This document shows positions 7,547 through 15,875 of a DNA stretch of 27,618 nucleotides, one piece after another; the stretch's first letter is position 1, and each line of letters opens with the position of its first letter. A program made the position numbers and the translations under genes. Under the pieces are notes generated by a model that did not search any database, was not told where the DNA came from, and saw only the letters and a list, made by a program, of their open reading frames with translations. The stretch is from JAGYLJ01 sp034661035 (lineage in GTDB: Bacteria > Patescibacteriota > Minisyncoccia > Phycocordibacterales > UBA12079), in assembly GCA_034661035.1 (NCBI GenBank), contig JAYEKM010000025.1, positions 1-27,618 of the forward strand, in the 5' to 3' direction.

Positions 7547-9280
7547 TTATTTTTTATTTTCAATCTCACCTTTAATCTTCTCAGTGAAATCATCTAGAGA
7601 TGATTGTCCTAAATCTCCTTTATCCCTACTTTCAACTGTTACTTTCTTATCTTCTAATTCTTTATCACCAACTATTAGCAAATAAGGAACTTTTTCCATC
7701 TTAGCTTTACGGATTTTCTTACCTAAACTTTCATCATCTATATCAACTTCAACACGCAAATCTTTTTCTAACAACTCTTTATAGATTTCTTTTGCATGAT
7801 CTTTATGCTTGTCCGAAATTGAAAGAATTTTTATTTGTACAGGAGCCAGCCAAAGAGGGAATTTACCTGCATAATGTTCAATAAGAATAGCTATGAATCT
7901 CTCCAGTGAACCAAGTAGAGCTCGATGAATCATAATAGGCCTCTCTTTTTCATCTTTTCCTTGGAAAGTCATATCAAATTTTTCAGGTAAATTGAAATCG
8001 AGTTGAATTGTGGTTAATTGCCATTCTCTTCCGATTGAGTCCTTTATTTTTAAATCTATAGCTGGTCCATAAAATTTTGCACCACCTTCCTCTACTTCAT
8101 GAGGAATATTAAATTCTTGGATTATTTCCGTAATAATTTTTTCAGATGAATTCCAGATCTCATCAGTTCCTAAATATTTATCTAACTTTGGATCTCTTGT
8201 AGCTATATAAGCTTTGATATTTTCTTTTTTGAAACCAAAAACCTCTAAAATGTCTATCGTGAATTTTAGTACTTCTCTGTATTCATCAACAAATTGGTCT
8301 TTACGACAAATGATATGAGCATCGTCTTGTGTAAAACCTCTTACTCTGAGCATTCCTGCTAATTCACCTGATTTTTCATATCTATAAACAGATCCTAACT
8401 CATTCCATCGAAATGGAAAGTCTCTCCAAGATCTTGGGCTAGATTTATATATTTCTACATGGAAAGGACAATTCATTGGTTTAATGTAGTATTGTTCACC
8501 ATCAATATCCATTGGAGCATACATCATTTCTTTAAAATTTTTCAAATGCCCTGACGTTTCCCATAACTCAGATCTTCCTATGTGAGGAGTAAAGACGGCA
8601 TCATAACCTCTTTGTCTATGAAATTTTCTCCAAAAAGATTCTACCACTTCTCTTGTTTTAGATAATTTAGGATGCCATAAAATTAAACCAGGCCCAACTT
8701 TTTCACTAATACTAAATAAATCCATTTCTTTTCCAATTTTTCTATGATCTCTCTTTCTAGCTTCTTCAAGTATTTTTAAATATTTTTCCAACTCTTCTTC
8801 CGTCTCAAAAGCTACTCCATAAATACGAGTCAGCATTGTATTTTTTTCATTACCTTTCCAGTAGGCCCCAGCTACTTTGGTTAATTTAAAAGCTTTTGGG
8901 TTTAGCTGATTAGAGTCGGCAACATGCGGGCCTTCACACAAATCAACAAAGTCACCAGTCCGGTAGATAACTGGATTTTCCAATTCAGCTAGAAGTTCTA
9001 GTTTATAAGGCTGGTCTTTAAAAATTTCCTCAGCCTCTTTTTTACTGATTTCTTCTTTTTTAAATTCTAATTTTTGAGAAATCAATTTTTTCATTTCTTT
9101 CTCTATTTTTTTGAGGTCTTTTTCTTCAAATTTTTCAGTAAATTCAAAGTCATAATAAAACCCATTCTCAATAGCTGGGCCAATAGCTAATTTAGTTTCA
9201 GGGTATCTTTTTAGAACTGCTATTGCTAACAAATGGGCTAATGAGTGTCTCATTTCTTCAATTTTTTCTTTTGTTTCCAT
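7547..9280 (-). CDS. thrS: Threonyl-tRNA synthetase
   Basis: 577 aa. Charges tRNA-Thr with threonine in the cytosol. The protein lacks the N-terminal TGS domain of full-length ThrRS (about 640 aa) and starts at the editing domain: His12-x3-His16 in RHSLAH, and Cys115 and His119 in DLCEGPHV. The class II catalytic core follows, with KPMNCPFH (zinc Cys), motif 2 in the NELGSVYRYE region and motif 3 in the HRALLGSLERF region. The C-terminal anticodon-binding domain covers about 475-577. There is no Shine-Dalgarno: a hairpin ends directly at the ATG. A T-box leader and a consensus promoter lie upstream (9501-9712), so expression should respond to uncharged tRNA-Thr. Confidence 0.97.
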   Translation of the reverse strand: METKEKIEEMRHSLAHLLAIAVLKRYPETKLAIGPAIENGFYYDFEFTEKFEEKDLKKIEKEMKKLISQKLEFKKEEISKKEAEEIFKDQPYKLELLAELENPVIYRTGDFVDLCEGPHVADSNQLNPKAFKLTKVAGAYWKGNEKNTMLTRIYGVAFETEEELEKYLKILEEARKRDHRKIGKEMDLFSISEKVGPGLILWHPKLSKTREVVESFWRKFHRQRGYDAVFTPHIGRSELWETSGHLKNFKEMMYAPMDIDGEQYYIKPMNCPFHVEIYKSSPRSWRDFPFRWNELGSVYRYEKSGELAGMLRVRGFTQDDAHIICRKDQFVDEYREVLKFTIDILEVFGFKKENIKAYIATRDPKLDKYLGTDEIWNSSEKIITEIIQEFNIPHEVEEGGAKFYGPAIDLKIKDSIGREWQLTTIQLDFNLPEKFDMTFQGKDEKERPIMIHRALLGSLERFIAILIEHYAGKFPLWLAPVQIKILSISDKHKDHAKEIYKELLEKDLRVEVDIDDESLGKKIRKAKMEKVPYLLIVGDKELEDKKVTVESRDKGDLGQSSLDDFTEKIKGEIENKK

Positions 9281-9319
9281 AATATTTTTCTTATGAGTGA
9301 AGCGAATTAGAAAAATATT
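9281..9319 (-). repeat. Hairpin flush with the thrS start codon
   Basis: An 11-bp stem (AATATTTTTCT 9281-9291 with AGAAAAATATT 9309-9319) is one base-paired unit ending at the base before ATG. The same arms stand at the same place before xth (24472-24511). Confidence 0.8.
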
Positions 9320-9331
9320 ACCCTGTTAATA

Positions 9332-9454
9332 AAAGATTTCGGTACTCCGACTACTGAATTTGCACTAACACGACTTTATCTAAAGATTAAAATTTTTAAT
9401 CTAAAGTGGTCGGAGTACCAAAATCTTTTGCATTTGAGTTTTAAAACTCAAATG
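9332..9454. repeat. Inverted repeats in the thrS leader
   Basis: A 20-bp stem (9332-9351 with 9409-9428, one G-T pair) encloses smaller AT-rich palindromes. Directly next to it is a perfect 24-nt palindrome (9431-9454). Both lie between the T-box terminator and the thrS hairpin. No ORF is present. They may be inserted repeats or part of a long leader RNA. Confidence 0.75.
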
Positions 9455-9500
9455 ATATTTAACATGGGTTATTTTTTAATCTACTAACACTAATATTTAG

Positions 9501-9683
9501 TTAATAAAAAATCCGTCCCAATATTTTAAAACAAACTTTAAAATATTGGGACGAATTTCTCCGCGGTTCCACCCAACTTCCCGCCCAAGGCGGACTCTTA
9601 TTTTATCTGTTCAATTTAGCCTAGAATAGGATCCTTACGAACTTGTAGTTGGTAGCTACAACAATCATTTTTCAGATATATAA
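9501..9683 (-). ncRNA. T-box riboswitch (threonine) upstream of thrS
   Basis: On the minus strand the conserved T-box core GGGTGGAACCGCGG lies at 9561-9574, with UGGA available to pair with the tRNA acceptor end. Immediately downstream is an intrinsic terminator: a 17-bp perfect stem (9514-9530 with 9537-9553) and a T-run. TTGGG before the bulge can pair instead with CCCAA in the terminator's first arm, the expected antiterminator. Upstream, TATCTG/CAGATA closes a Stem I-like region containing TTGTAG/CTACAA, and CCGCC/GGCGG forms a Stem III-like hairpin. A possible Thr specifier is ACA in GAACAG near the base of Stem I; that assignment is tentative. A promoter sits just upstream at 9684-9712. 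Confidence 0.87.
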
Positions 9684-9712
9684 AGTGTAGCCCCTATCTT
9701 TTTCAAAGTCAA
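9684..9712 (-). promoter_or_regulatory. Promoter for the T-box-thrS transcript
   Basis: Minus strand TTGACT (9707-9712), 17-nt spacer, TACACT (9684-9689). The predicted start is near 9677, which gives a leader of about 400 nt. Confidence 0.8.
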
Positions 9713-9716
9713 TTGA

Positions 9717-9722
9717 TATAGT
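9717..9722 (+). promoter_or_regulatory. -10-like box of miaA, probably leaderless
   Basis: TATAGT ends 6 nt before the miaA ATG at 9729. No good -35 box is seen 17 nt upstream. The position would start transcription at or next to the ATG. Confidence 0.45.
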
Positions 9723-9728
9723 GTGTTT

Positions 9729-10655
9729 ATGAAAAAAGATAAGATTTTAGTCATTCTAGGACCAACTGCTTCTGGTAAGAGCGACTTAGCTGTTAATCTA
9801 GCTAAACAATTTAATGGGGAAGTTATTTCTGCTGATTCCAGACAAGTTTATAAAGGTTTAGATATTGGTTCTGGGAAAATTACTCAAGAGGAGATGGAAG
9901 GCATTCCTCATTACCTCTTAGATGTGGTTAAACCCCAAACAGTTTTTACTGTTTCTAAATTTCAAAAATTAGCTCAGGAAAAAATTAAAGATATTTTAAA
10001 AAGAGGGAAGTTACCCATAATTGCAGGCGGAACAGGTTTTTATATCCAATCTATAGTAGATAACACTGTTTTCCCAAAAATTAAACCAGACCTCAAACTC
10101 CGCAAACACTTGGAGGTCCAACCTCCAAGTAAACTGTGGATAACTTTGAAAGAACTGGATCCTGAAAAAGCTCAGAAAATAGACCCTCAAAACTCTCGCC
10201 GTCTCATCCGCGCCATCGAAATCGCCCAATCCCAACCACTTGGAGGTTGGACCTCCAAGGATTCTGTGGATAACTCCAATAAAGCTAGGTGGGAAGCCCT
10301 ACAAATCGGAATTAAAACAGACAGGGATATTCTCAAAGAAAGAATCTCCAGAAGATTTACCGCTCGGGTAAAACAGGGAATTGTAGAAGAAGCTAAGAAA
10401 TTACACGAAAAAGGCTTAACCTACGAAAGATTTTCAGAAATTGGCTTAGCCTACAAATATATGGTTGATTATTTAAAAAATACTATTACCAAAGAAGAGT
10501 TTATAGAAGAATCAATTAAATCAGAACAAAGGTATGCTAAGCGCCAAATGACATGGTTTAAAAGAGACAAACGTATCGAATGGTTTTCTTTAAAGGATCA
10601 AAACGAAATTAAAGACACAGTTTTATCTTTTCTCATGCAACAAGAACAGGTATAA
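9729..10655 (+). CDS. miaA: tRNA dimethylallyltransferase
   Basis: About 308 aa from ATG 9729; GTG 9723 is an in-frame alternative. It transfers a dimethylallyl group to A37 of tRNAs that read codons starting with U. The P-loop GPTASGKS is at 11-18, followed by the family motifs ISADSRQVYKGLDIG, GIPHYLLD and IIAGGTGFYI, the NSRRLIRAIEI helix, and a C-terminal KRQMTWFKRD motif. Two palindromic repeats lie in frame inside the gene: one adds LEVQPPSK near residue 127, the other LGGWTSKDSVDN near residue 171, both at positions expected to be loops. No Shine-Dalgarno is seen. Divergent from thrS. Confidence 0.96.
   Translation: MKKDKILVILGPTASGKSDLAVNLAKQFNGEVISADSRQVYKGLDIGSGKITQEEMEGIPHYLLDVVKPQTVFTVSKFQKLAQEKIKDILKRGKLPIIAGGTGFYIQSIVDNTVFPKIKPDLKLRKHLEVQPPSKLWITLKELDPEKAQKIDPQNSRRLIRAIEIAQSQPLGGWTSKDSVDNSNKARWEALQIGIKTDRDILKERISRRFTARVKQGIVEEAKKLHEKGLTYERFSEIGLAYKYMVDYLKNTITKEEFIEESIKSEQRYAKRQMTWFKRDKRIEWFSLKDQNEIKDTVLSFLMQQEQV
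10109..10129 (+). repeat. In-frame palindrome in miaA, copy 1
   Basis: Arms CTTGGAGGT and ACCTCCAAG surround loop CCA, read as LEVQPPS. The perfect DnaA-box-like nonamer TGTGGATAA follows at 10135-10143, as it does after copy 2. Confidence 0.9.
10239..10275 (+). repeat. In-frame palindrome in miaA, copy 2 (inverted)
   Basis: The first 21 nt have the same arms with loop TGG, so this is the reverse complement of copy 1. It is read as LGGWTSK. The extended right flank (GGATTCTGTGGATAAC) matches the reverse complement of 25385-25400 and, less well, 20091-20106. The two miaA copies could also pair with each other in the mRNA. Confidence 0.9.
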
Positions 10656-10656
10656 T
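10651..10656 (+). promoter_or_regulatory. -10 box of the gene at 10664, probably leaderless
   Basis: A perfect TATAAT overlaps the miaA stop codon and ends 7 nt before the next ATG. The -35 region (TTTTCT) is weak. Confidence 0.55.
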
Positions 10657-10663
10657 AAAAGAC

Positions 10664-11629
10664 ATGAAAAAAGTATCAAATCTTAAATCATTGATATTGA
10701 TATCATTTTTTTTAGCAACTAATATTGCTAATGCTCAAACTAATTTTAATGCTGGTTTTGTAGATGGTCTGTGGTATTCGAAAACGCCTTTTTTTGCAGG
10801 GGAGGAAATTCGTATTTATACAGTTATTCAAAATCAATCAGGTTTTGATATTATAGGGACAGTTAAATTTTTTAATGATGATAAGTTATTAAGTCAATCA
10901 GACTTTTCAATTGTTGATGGTAGATTGATAGAAAAGTGGGCAGACTGGAAACCAAGTCAAGGTCAGCATGATATTTCAGTAAAACTTTCTAATACAAAAA
11001 AAATTGAGATCGGAAAAAATCCTGAACCGATTGAGTTAGCGGCCTATACTTCTATAGTAGAAACTCACGAGATTGATTTAGATACGGATGGTGATGGGGT
11101 TGGAAATAAAGATGACTTAGATGACGATAACGATGGTATTTCTGATATAGAAGAAAAGGAAGCAGGAACCAACTCGTTGGTTTTTGATAAACCGGTGGTA
11201 GTAGAAGAAGAGGAAGGGGACACAAAAGGAACTAAGGATTACCAGACTAAGGATAATGAAGATAACACCTTCTTTGATAATTTAATTGAAAAGAGTAAAG
11301 AATTAGCTGACTTAGCTACCGAAAAGACAGTGGTGGTTGTTGAAGATACTAAAAAATTCTTAGAAAAACAAAAAGATAAGGTTGATGAAGAATTAGTTCA
11401 GGCTAAAAAAGAAGCGGCGTTGAAAGATACTCCAAAAATAGATGAAGATAAGAATCCTTATGTAGCTTCTCTGGTGGGAAGTATTCCTGAATTGAAGGAA
11501 GTCTATCGTTTTTTTCTTGCGACTTTAATTTATATTCTTAATAGTTGGTGGATATTGTTAGGAACAATTTTAATCCTCTTCTATTTTATTTGGAAAATTC
11601 TAAAAAGAGGTTTTAGAAGGAGGTATTAA
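10664..11629 (+). CDS. Membrane-anchored protein with thrombospondin type-3-like calcium repeats
   Basis: 321 aa. The signal peptide is at about 1-24 (ANAQTNF at the cut). An Ig or CARDB-like beta domain spans about 25-130. An Asp-rich segment at about 140-170 (DTDGDGVGNKDD, DDDNDGISDIEE) is a thrombospondin type-3 calcium-binding repeat. A charged, probably coiled-coil stretch follows (about 180-265). A membrane helix at about 290-312 ends in a basic tail (KRGFRRRY). The predicted layout is therefore an outer domain on a stalk, anchored at the C-terminus. The start lies 8 nt after the miaA stop without a Shine-Dalgarno. The stop is directly adjacent to the stop of the converging MFS gene. 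Confidence 0.85.
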   Translation: MKKVSNLKSLILISFFLATNIANAQTNFNAGFVDGLWYSKTPFFAGEEIRIYTVIQNQSGFDIIGTVKFFNDDKLLSQSDFSIVDGRLIEKWADWKPSQGQHDISVKLSNTKKIEIGKNPEPIELAAYTSIVETHEIDLDTDGDGVGNKDDLDDDNDGISDIEEKEAGTNSLVFDKPVVVEEEEGDTKGTKDYQTKDNEDNTFFDNLIEKSKELADLATEKTVVVVEDTKKFLEKQKDKVDEELVQAKKEAALKDTPKIDEDKNPYVASLVGSIPELKEVYRFFLATLIYILNSWWILLGTILILFYFIWKILKRGFRRRY

Positions 11630-12817
11630 TTATTTAGCAGTTTTGACTCTCAAGAAGTTAAATAGCATGGCAGCAATAGCTCCTAGGATAAAAGTTATTT
11701 GGATATTAGCGAAGAGAGAAGAGAGAATAACTAATAGTAGCATCAGAACCCTTCCTAAATTAACAGCCATCTCTCTTATTACAGTAAATTCATCTACATA
11801 GTGACCTTCGTCAGCTGCCTTCTCGTAGGTCATAGCGTCAAATGGAATTCTCATAAATATTTTCATTAATTTTTGATAAGCATCTATTACGAACATTTGG
11901 AAGGCGGTTGCTATAAATATTTTGATTATCCAGCCGATAGCGTAAAAGGTGCTTCCGAAACGGAGGAGTTTGTGACGGTTAACTTTTTTGTCAGTGTATT
12001 TACCAACAATTAATTGGAGAATGATTGTTACGGCGACAATGAGGGTTGAAATAAAACCTAATTTTAAATAATCACCATTTAAAATTTGAAACATAAAAAT
12101 AGGCCAAACAATAGTTCCGATTGAACTTTCTGCTCCATCAGCCATGAAAGCGAGGACCTCAGGTCTTCTTTTTTTGGAAAAAAAGTTTCCCCAAGTTTGC
12201 TTAATAGACCAAGTAAATTTTTCACGGGTTCTTGGTAATTTAAACAAAGGAATGACGGAAAGGATATAGAGTAAAACAGCAATTATAAAAAGAACCTGAA
12301 AGGAAAATTGAGTAATTATAAAACCTGCTAAAATAGGTGTAAAAATAGCAATAAAATTACTGGTTGCTCCAACAAGGCTAATTTCTTTTCCACGATTTTT
12401 TTTGCTAGAAAATTTAGCGAAATCAACATGATAGGGAATCCAATATAAGAGGCGGTAGATAACTAGAATAATAATAATCGCAGGAATAATTGCTTTATAA
12501 TTACTTTCGTTTACAAAATAAAATAAAGTAAAATAAACAGCCCCAAAAAAAGCAGCTGTTTGTAAAGATCTCCTAAATCCGAACCGATTCAAATTTTTTG
12601 CTCCATAAGCCACTGTTAGGAAGTAAATAAGATTTCCGATTAAGTAGAACCAAGCGACTGTTTGCAAACTTCCATCAAAAATATTAAATAAGAAAATTGG
12701 TATATAGAGACCGAGTAAACCAGTGGCAATATAAATTATCCCCCTACTTTTGTATAAAGCTTTAAAACCTTTGGAAATTTTGTGGCTAAGGTAACTCTCT
12801 TTAGGAGTAATATTCAT
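11630..12817 (-). CDS. MFS-type transporter
   Basis: 395 aa and about 12 hydrophobic segments, with charged short loops in the major facilitator layout. It resembles small uncharacterised MFS proteins; the substrate cannot be read. There is no room between its stop and that of the gene at 10664. The ATG at 12817 has no Shine-Dalgarno. TAAAAT (12825-12830, minus strand) ends 7 nt before it, so a leaderless mRNA is likely. Confidence 0.8.
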   Translation of the reverse strand: MNITPKESYLSHKISKGFKALYKSRGIIYIATGLLGLYIPIFLFNIFDGSLQTVAWFYLIGNLIYFLTVAYGAKNLNRFGFRRSLQTAAFFGAVYFTLFYFVNESNYKAIIPAIIIILVIYRLLYWIPYHVDFAKFSSKKNRGKEISLVGATSNFIAIFTPILAGFIITQFSFQVLFIIAVLLYILSVIPLFKLPRTREKFTWSIKQTWGNFFSKKRRPEVLAFMADGAESSIGTIVWPIFMFQILNGDYLKLGFISTLIVAVTIILQLIVGKYTDKKVNRHKLLRFGSTFYAIGWIIKIFIATAFQMFVIDAYQKLMKIFMRIPFDAMTYEKAADEGHYVDEFTVIREMAVNLGRVLMLLLVILSSLFANIQITFILGAIAAMLFNFLRVKTAK

Positions 12818-12927
12818 GGGATATATTTTAACATAAATTATTTTATTTTTTCTGGATAAAGGGGGATTAATGTCGATGAGTTTCTTGTTTTTTTGTTCGG
12901 CTGATGGTAATATCTCACTATCATATT

Positions 12928-14259
12928 ATGTTTAAGACTCGTTTAATTGCTATTTCACTTTTAGTTGCCAGCGTGTTAGTTGGTTATTTTGCTGTTCAGG
13001 TAAAGGACACAAAGTTTCCTTATAAATTTGGTTTGGATATTGCTGGGGGAACCCATTTGGTTTATCGAGCTGATACTTCACAGATTGATTCTACAGAAAT
13101 TTCTGATTCAATGTCAGCTTTAAGGGACGTGATCGAAAAGAGGACCAATCTATTTGGTGTATCGGAACCACTTGTTCAAACAGAGGAGGGTTCTTCTTTA
13201 GAGGGAAATCAGAAAGAGCATCGTTTGATTGTGGAACTTCCAGGAGTAACTGATATTAGTCAAGCTATTGAAATGATCGGCCAGACCCCCTTATTAGAAT
13301 TCAAGTTAGCTCAAGAAATATCATCTGAGAATTTAGAAACAGCAACTAGTACTGAGGAACAGGAACCACAAGTTGTTTTTATAGACACAGGTATTTCAGG
13401 GAGAGTAATTGAAAGAGCTCAACTTGAGTTTAATCCGACTTCTGGTGAACCAGCAGTTTCTTTGACTTTTAACAGTGAAGGTAAAGATTTGTTTGCGAAA
13501 GTAACCAGTGAAAATGTTGGTCAAATTTTGGCTATTTTTCTAGATAATCAGGTAATCTCAACTCCTGTTATTCGTGAGGAAATTAGAGATGGGAAAGCTC
13601 AGATTAGTGGTGGTTTTACTCCTCAGGAGGCTAAAATTTTAGTAAGAGATATCAATTATGGGGCTTTGCCGTTACCAATAGAATTGATTTCAACTCAATC
13701 AATTGGAGCTTCTATCGGGACAGAGACTTTAGATAAAGGTGTCCACGTGGCTCTGTACGGTTTGTTGGTGGTGATTATTTTCTTAATTCTTTGGTATCGT
13801 TTACCCGGTTTATTGGCAGCTATCTCATTGCTTATTTACATTTCTCTGGTTTTGTCTGTTTTCAAATTAATTCCAATTACTCTGACTTCAGCCGGAATTG
13901 CTGGTTTTATTCTTTCTATCGGTATGGCTGTTGATGCTAATATTCTTATTTTTGAGAGATTAAAGGAAGAGCTAAAAAGTGGTAGGGATATTGATTCAGC
14001 GGTACGAGAAGGTTTTTCTAGAGCTTGGTTAAGTATTCGTGATAGTAATATTTCTAGTATTATCACGGCTATCATTTTATTCTGGTTTGGAACTTCGTTG
14101 GTAGAAGGTTTTGCTTTAACTTTTGGATTAGGAGTGTTAATTAGTATGTTGACAGCTATTACTATTACAAGATCATTTTTATTAGCAATTAGTCCTAAGC
14201 AAGATACAAAATTCAAAAAGAAATTATTTAATTCAGGAATTAATTTCTCCGACTTTTGA
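12928..14259 (+). CDS. secD: Protein translocase subunit SecD
   Basis: 443 aa from ATG 12928. ATG 12904 is in frame, but the membrane segment begins at FKTRLIAISLLV, so the later start fits better. SecD and SecF form a membrane complex that helps pull proteins out through SecYEG, driven by proton motive force. Helix 1 is followed by FGLDIAGGTHLVY, a large outer P1/head domain (about 40-260) with LIVELPGV, and five more helices with the conserved SIGMAVDANILIFERLKEEL. It is shorter than E. coli SecD (615 aa), as is usual in Gram-positive-like lineages. The last codons and the TGA stop fall within a repeat shared with the 16S gene. secF follows 32 nt later. Confidence 0.96.
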   Translation: MFKTRLIAISLLVASVLVGYFAVQVKDTKFPYKFGLDIAGGTHLVYRADTSQIDSTEISDSMSALRDVIEKRTNLFGVSEPLVQTEEGSSLEGNQKEHRLIVELPGVTDISQAIEMIGQTPLLEFKLAQEISSENLETATSTEEQEPQVVFIDTGISGRVIERAQLEFNPTSGEPAVSLTFNSEGKDLFAKVTSENVGQILAIFLDNQVISTPVIREEIRDGKAQISGGFTPQEAKILVRDINYGALPLPIELISTQSIGASIGTETLDKGVHVALYGLLVVIIFLILWYRLPGLLAAISLLIYISLVLSVFKLIPITLTSAGIAGFILSIGMAVDANILIFERLKEELKSGRDIDSAVREGFSRAWLSIRDSNISSIITAIILFWFGTSLVEGFALTFGLGVLISMLTAITITRSFLLAISPKQDTKFKKKLFNSGINFSDF

Positions 14260-14272
14260 CTTTATGAACTTT
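14252..14272 (-). repeat. 21-nt repeat shared with the 16S insertion and trailer
   Basis: The reverse complement begins AAAGTTCATAAAGTC and is identical over 21 nt to 17877-17897 in the 16S gene, and over 19 nt to 18403-18421 in the 16S trailer. It covers the secD stop codon and part of the secD-secF gap. Confidence 0.85.
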
Positions 14273-14291
14273 GGACTTTAGACTAATTATT

Positions 14292-15215
14292 ATGTTTGTT
14301 ATAAAAAACAAAAAAATATTCTTTATCTTTTCAAGCCTTTTGGTGACGGCTTCTATTTTTGTGATTGCATTTTTTGGTTTGAATTTTGGTATTGATTTTA
14401 AAGGAGGTTCTATTTTAGAAGTGGCTTATCTTGATACAGAACATCCGGCTGTGGAGGAATTGAAAGGAGGTTTGCAGGAGCTTAATTTAGGTAATTTTAC
14501 TGTTCAGGAAACTGTTTTCAGTGATACACAGGATGAAGGGATTATCATAAGGACTAGGGATTTGAGTGAGGAGGAGAGGACAATGATAGTTTCCATAATT
14601 AGCCAAGAAAAAAAATATCAAATTGAAGAAAAAAGATATAATTCTATCGGTCCTGTTATTGGTAAGGAATTAAGAGGGAAGTCTCTTTGGGCAATTCTGA
14701 TAGTTGTTTTAGCAATTATTCTATTTGTAGCTTTTGCTTTTCGTAAAGTAACAGAAGTGGCTAATTCAGATAACAAGGTTTCTTCTTGGAAATATGGCTT
14801 TGCTGCTATTATCGCTTTGGTCCACGATGTTTTAATACCGACAGGGATTTTTGCTTTGCTTGGGCATTATTTTATCAATTACCAGATTGATACAGTCTTC
14901 GTGATGGCAGTCTTGGCGATTCTTGGATTTTCAGTCAATGATACGATTGTGGTTTTTGATAGAATTCGTGAGAATTTGAGTGTAGCTAAAAAAGAAACAT
15001 TTGATGAGATAGTTGGAAAGAGTTTACGACAAACAGTCACTCGTTCAGTCAACACTTCACTGACGACTTTAGCTGTGCTTTTGGCATTATATTTCTGGGG
15101 TGGGGAAGCTACTCAACAATTTGCTTTGATTCTTTCCATGGGTGTAATAGTTGGAACTTATTCTTCAATTTTCTTAGCTTCGCCTTTATTGACCCTCTTC
15201 CAAAAAAAGAAATAG
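14292..15215 (+). CDS. secF: Protein translocase subunit SecF
   Basis: 307 aa from ATG 14292; ATG 14271 is in frame but sits in the repeat and would add a non-family extension. Partner of SecD. Helix 1 (about 8-28) is followed by FGIDFKGGSILEV, a small outer P4 domain, RYNSIGPVIGKEL, and five helices containing FSVNDTIVVFDRIREN and the LTTLAVLLALYFWGG segment. No Shine-Dalgarno is seen before either ATG. Co-transcription with secD is likely. Confidence 0.96.
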   Translation: MFVIKNKKIFFIFSSLLVTASIFVIAFFGLNFGIDFKGGSILEVAYLDTEHPAVEELKGGLQELNLGNFTVQETVFSDTQDEGIIIRTRDLSEEERTMIVSIISQEKKYQIEEKRYNSIGPVIGKELRGKSLWAILIVVLAIILFVAFAFRKVTEVANSDNKVSSWKYGFAAIIALVHDVLIPTGIFALLGHYFINYQIDTVFVMAVLAILGFSVNDTIVVFDRIRENLSVAKKETFDEIVGKSLRQTVTRSVNTSLTTLAVLLALYFWGGEATQQFALILSMGVIVGTYSSIFLASPLLTLFQKKK

Positions 15216-15217
15216 TT

Positions 15218-15339
15218 AGAACTCTGAAAATTGGGATATTTCTTCGTCAACTTCAGAAAAGTTATTTTCACCGTATGCTCAATACGGCTCAAACAACTTT
15301 TCTTCATTTCCTCGAACTCTCCTCAATTTTCAAAGTTCT
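15218..15339 (+). repeat. Long imperfect hairpin after secF
   Basis: AGAACT (15218-15223) pairs with AGTTCT (15334-15339), CTGAAAATTG-type arms continue inward, and CCGTAT/ATACGG (15271-15287) forms the tip. There is no T-run. No coding signal is seen. Confidence 0.6.
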
Positions 15340-15354
15340 ACTTCTGGGAGTTTC

Positions 15355-15570
15355 GAGGTCCGACCCCTCCTCATCGGCGGACATGCTCTTGGCTAGCACA
15401 ACCGCATGAGGTCCAACCTCTTAGCTTCTATAAATAATCTTTTAAACCAAAATAGTGCAGTTAACTGCACTATTTCTAAATTTACCAAACCTCTCAGAGT
15501 CCAGAAGACTTTAAGAGAATTCTTTTAGCACTATTGCCGAGCCTGTCCGCCTTTGGAGGAGTCGGACCTC
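15355..15570. mobile_element. MITE-like dispersed repeat, copy A
   Basis: The 216-bp element starts GAGGTCCGAC and ends GTCGGACCTC as terminal inverted repeats that extend into CCTCC/GGAGGA. Its core is almost identical to copies B and C and holds a perfect 26-nt palindrome at 15450-15475. It has no ORF of its own. Copy A carries about 30 extra bp (about 15391-15420) with a second GAGGTCCAACCTC that copy B lacks. Confidence 0.85.
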
Positions 15571-15605
15571 TTACGAGCGTTTCTTCCCAAATAACACTTT
15601 TTAAG

Positions 15606-15632
15606 GTACCATCTTTTTAGATGGTACTTTTT
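15606..15632 (+). terminator. Terminator-like hairpin
   Basis: GTACCATCT (15606-15614) pairs with AGATGGTAC (15619-15627), followed by five T. It could end read-through from secF and the repeat. Confidence 0.7.
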
Positions 15633-15707
15633 GACAAACAAAAGAATAATAGTTTCTTAGTTAACCAACTTTTTCAAAATCTTATCATTATGAAGGAGGG
15701 GAGAGTT

Positions 15708-15854
15708 ATGAAAAGAAAAGAAGATGACAGAGGAGGAGTGGTTAATTCGGACAAAGAAATAGATTATCCTTTATGTATAGCCTGGATTGTTTGGATGGTG
15801 ATTGTTATAATTCTTTTCATTAACTCGGCTATTGCTAATTCACCAAGTTCTTAA
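15708..15854 (+). CDS. 48-aa single-helix membrane peptide
   Basis: I chose ATG 15708 because GGAGGGG lies 5 nt upstream; the longer frame back to 15621 runs through a terminator. The first 20 residues are charged (MKRKEDDRGGVVNSDKEIDY), one hydrophobic helix spans about 22-42, and the end is AIANSPSS. I recognise no family. It is followed after 21 nt by another tiny membrane peptide with an equally strong site, so the two form an operon. Confidence 0.6.
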   Translation: MKRKEDDRGGVVNSDKEIDYPLCIAWIVWMVIVIILFINSAIANSPSS

Positions 15855-15875
15855 CTTAAAAGGATGGAGGAGAAA

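Noticed and set aside
10135..10273. Two perfect DnaA-box nonamers (TGTGGATAA) as a replication origin
   Set aside because: They are part of the repeat flanks within miaA. There is no box cluster, AT-rich unwinding region or dnaA/dnaN nearby.
12904..12927. Earlier SecD start
   Set aside because: It adds MVISHYHI before the normal SecD N-terminus and sits in promoter-like sequence. It is kept only as an alternative.
15621..15707. Longer N-terminus for the 48-aa peptide
   Set aside because: The extension starts within a terminator and lacks a ribosome binding site, while GGAGGGG precedes the ATG at 15708.
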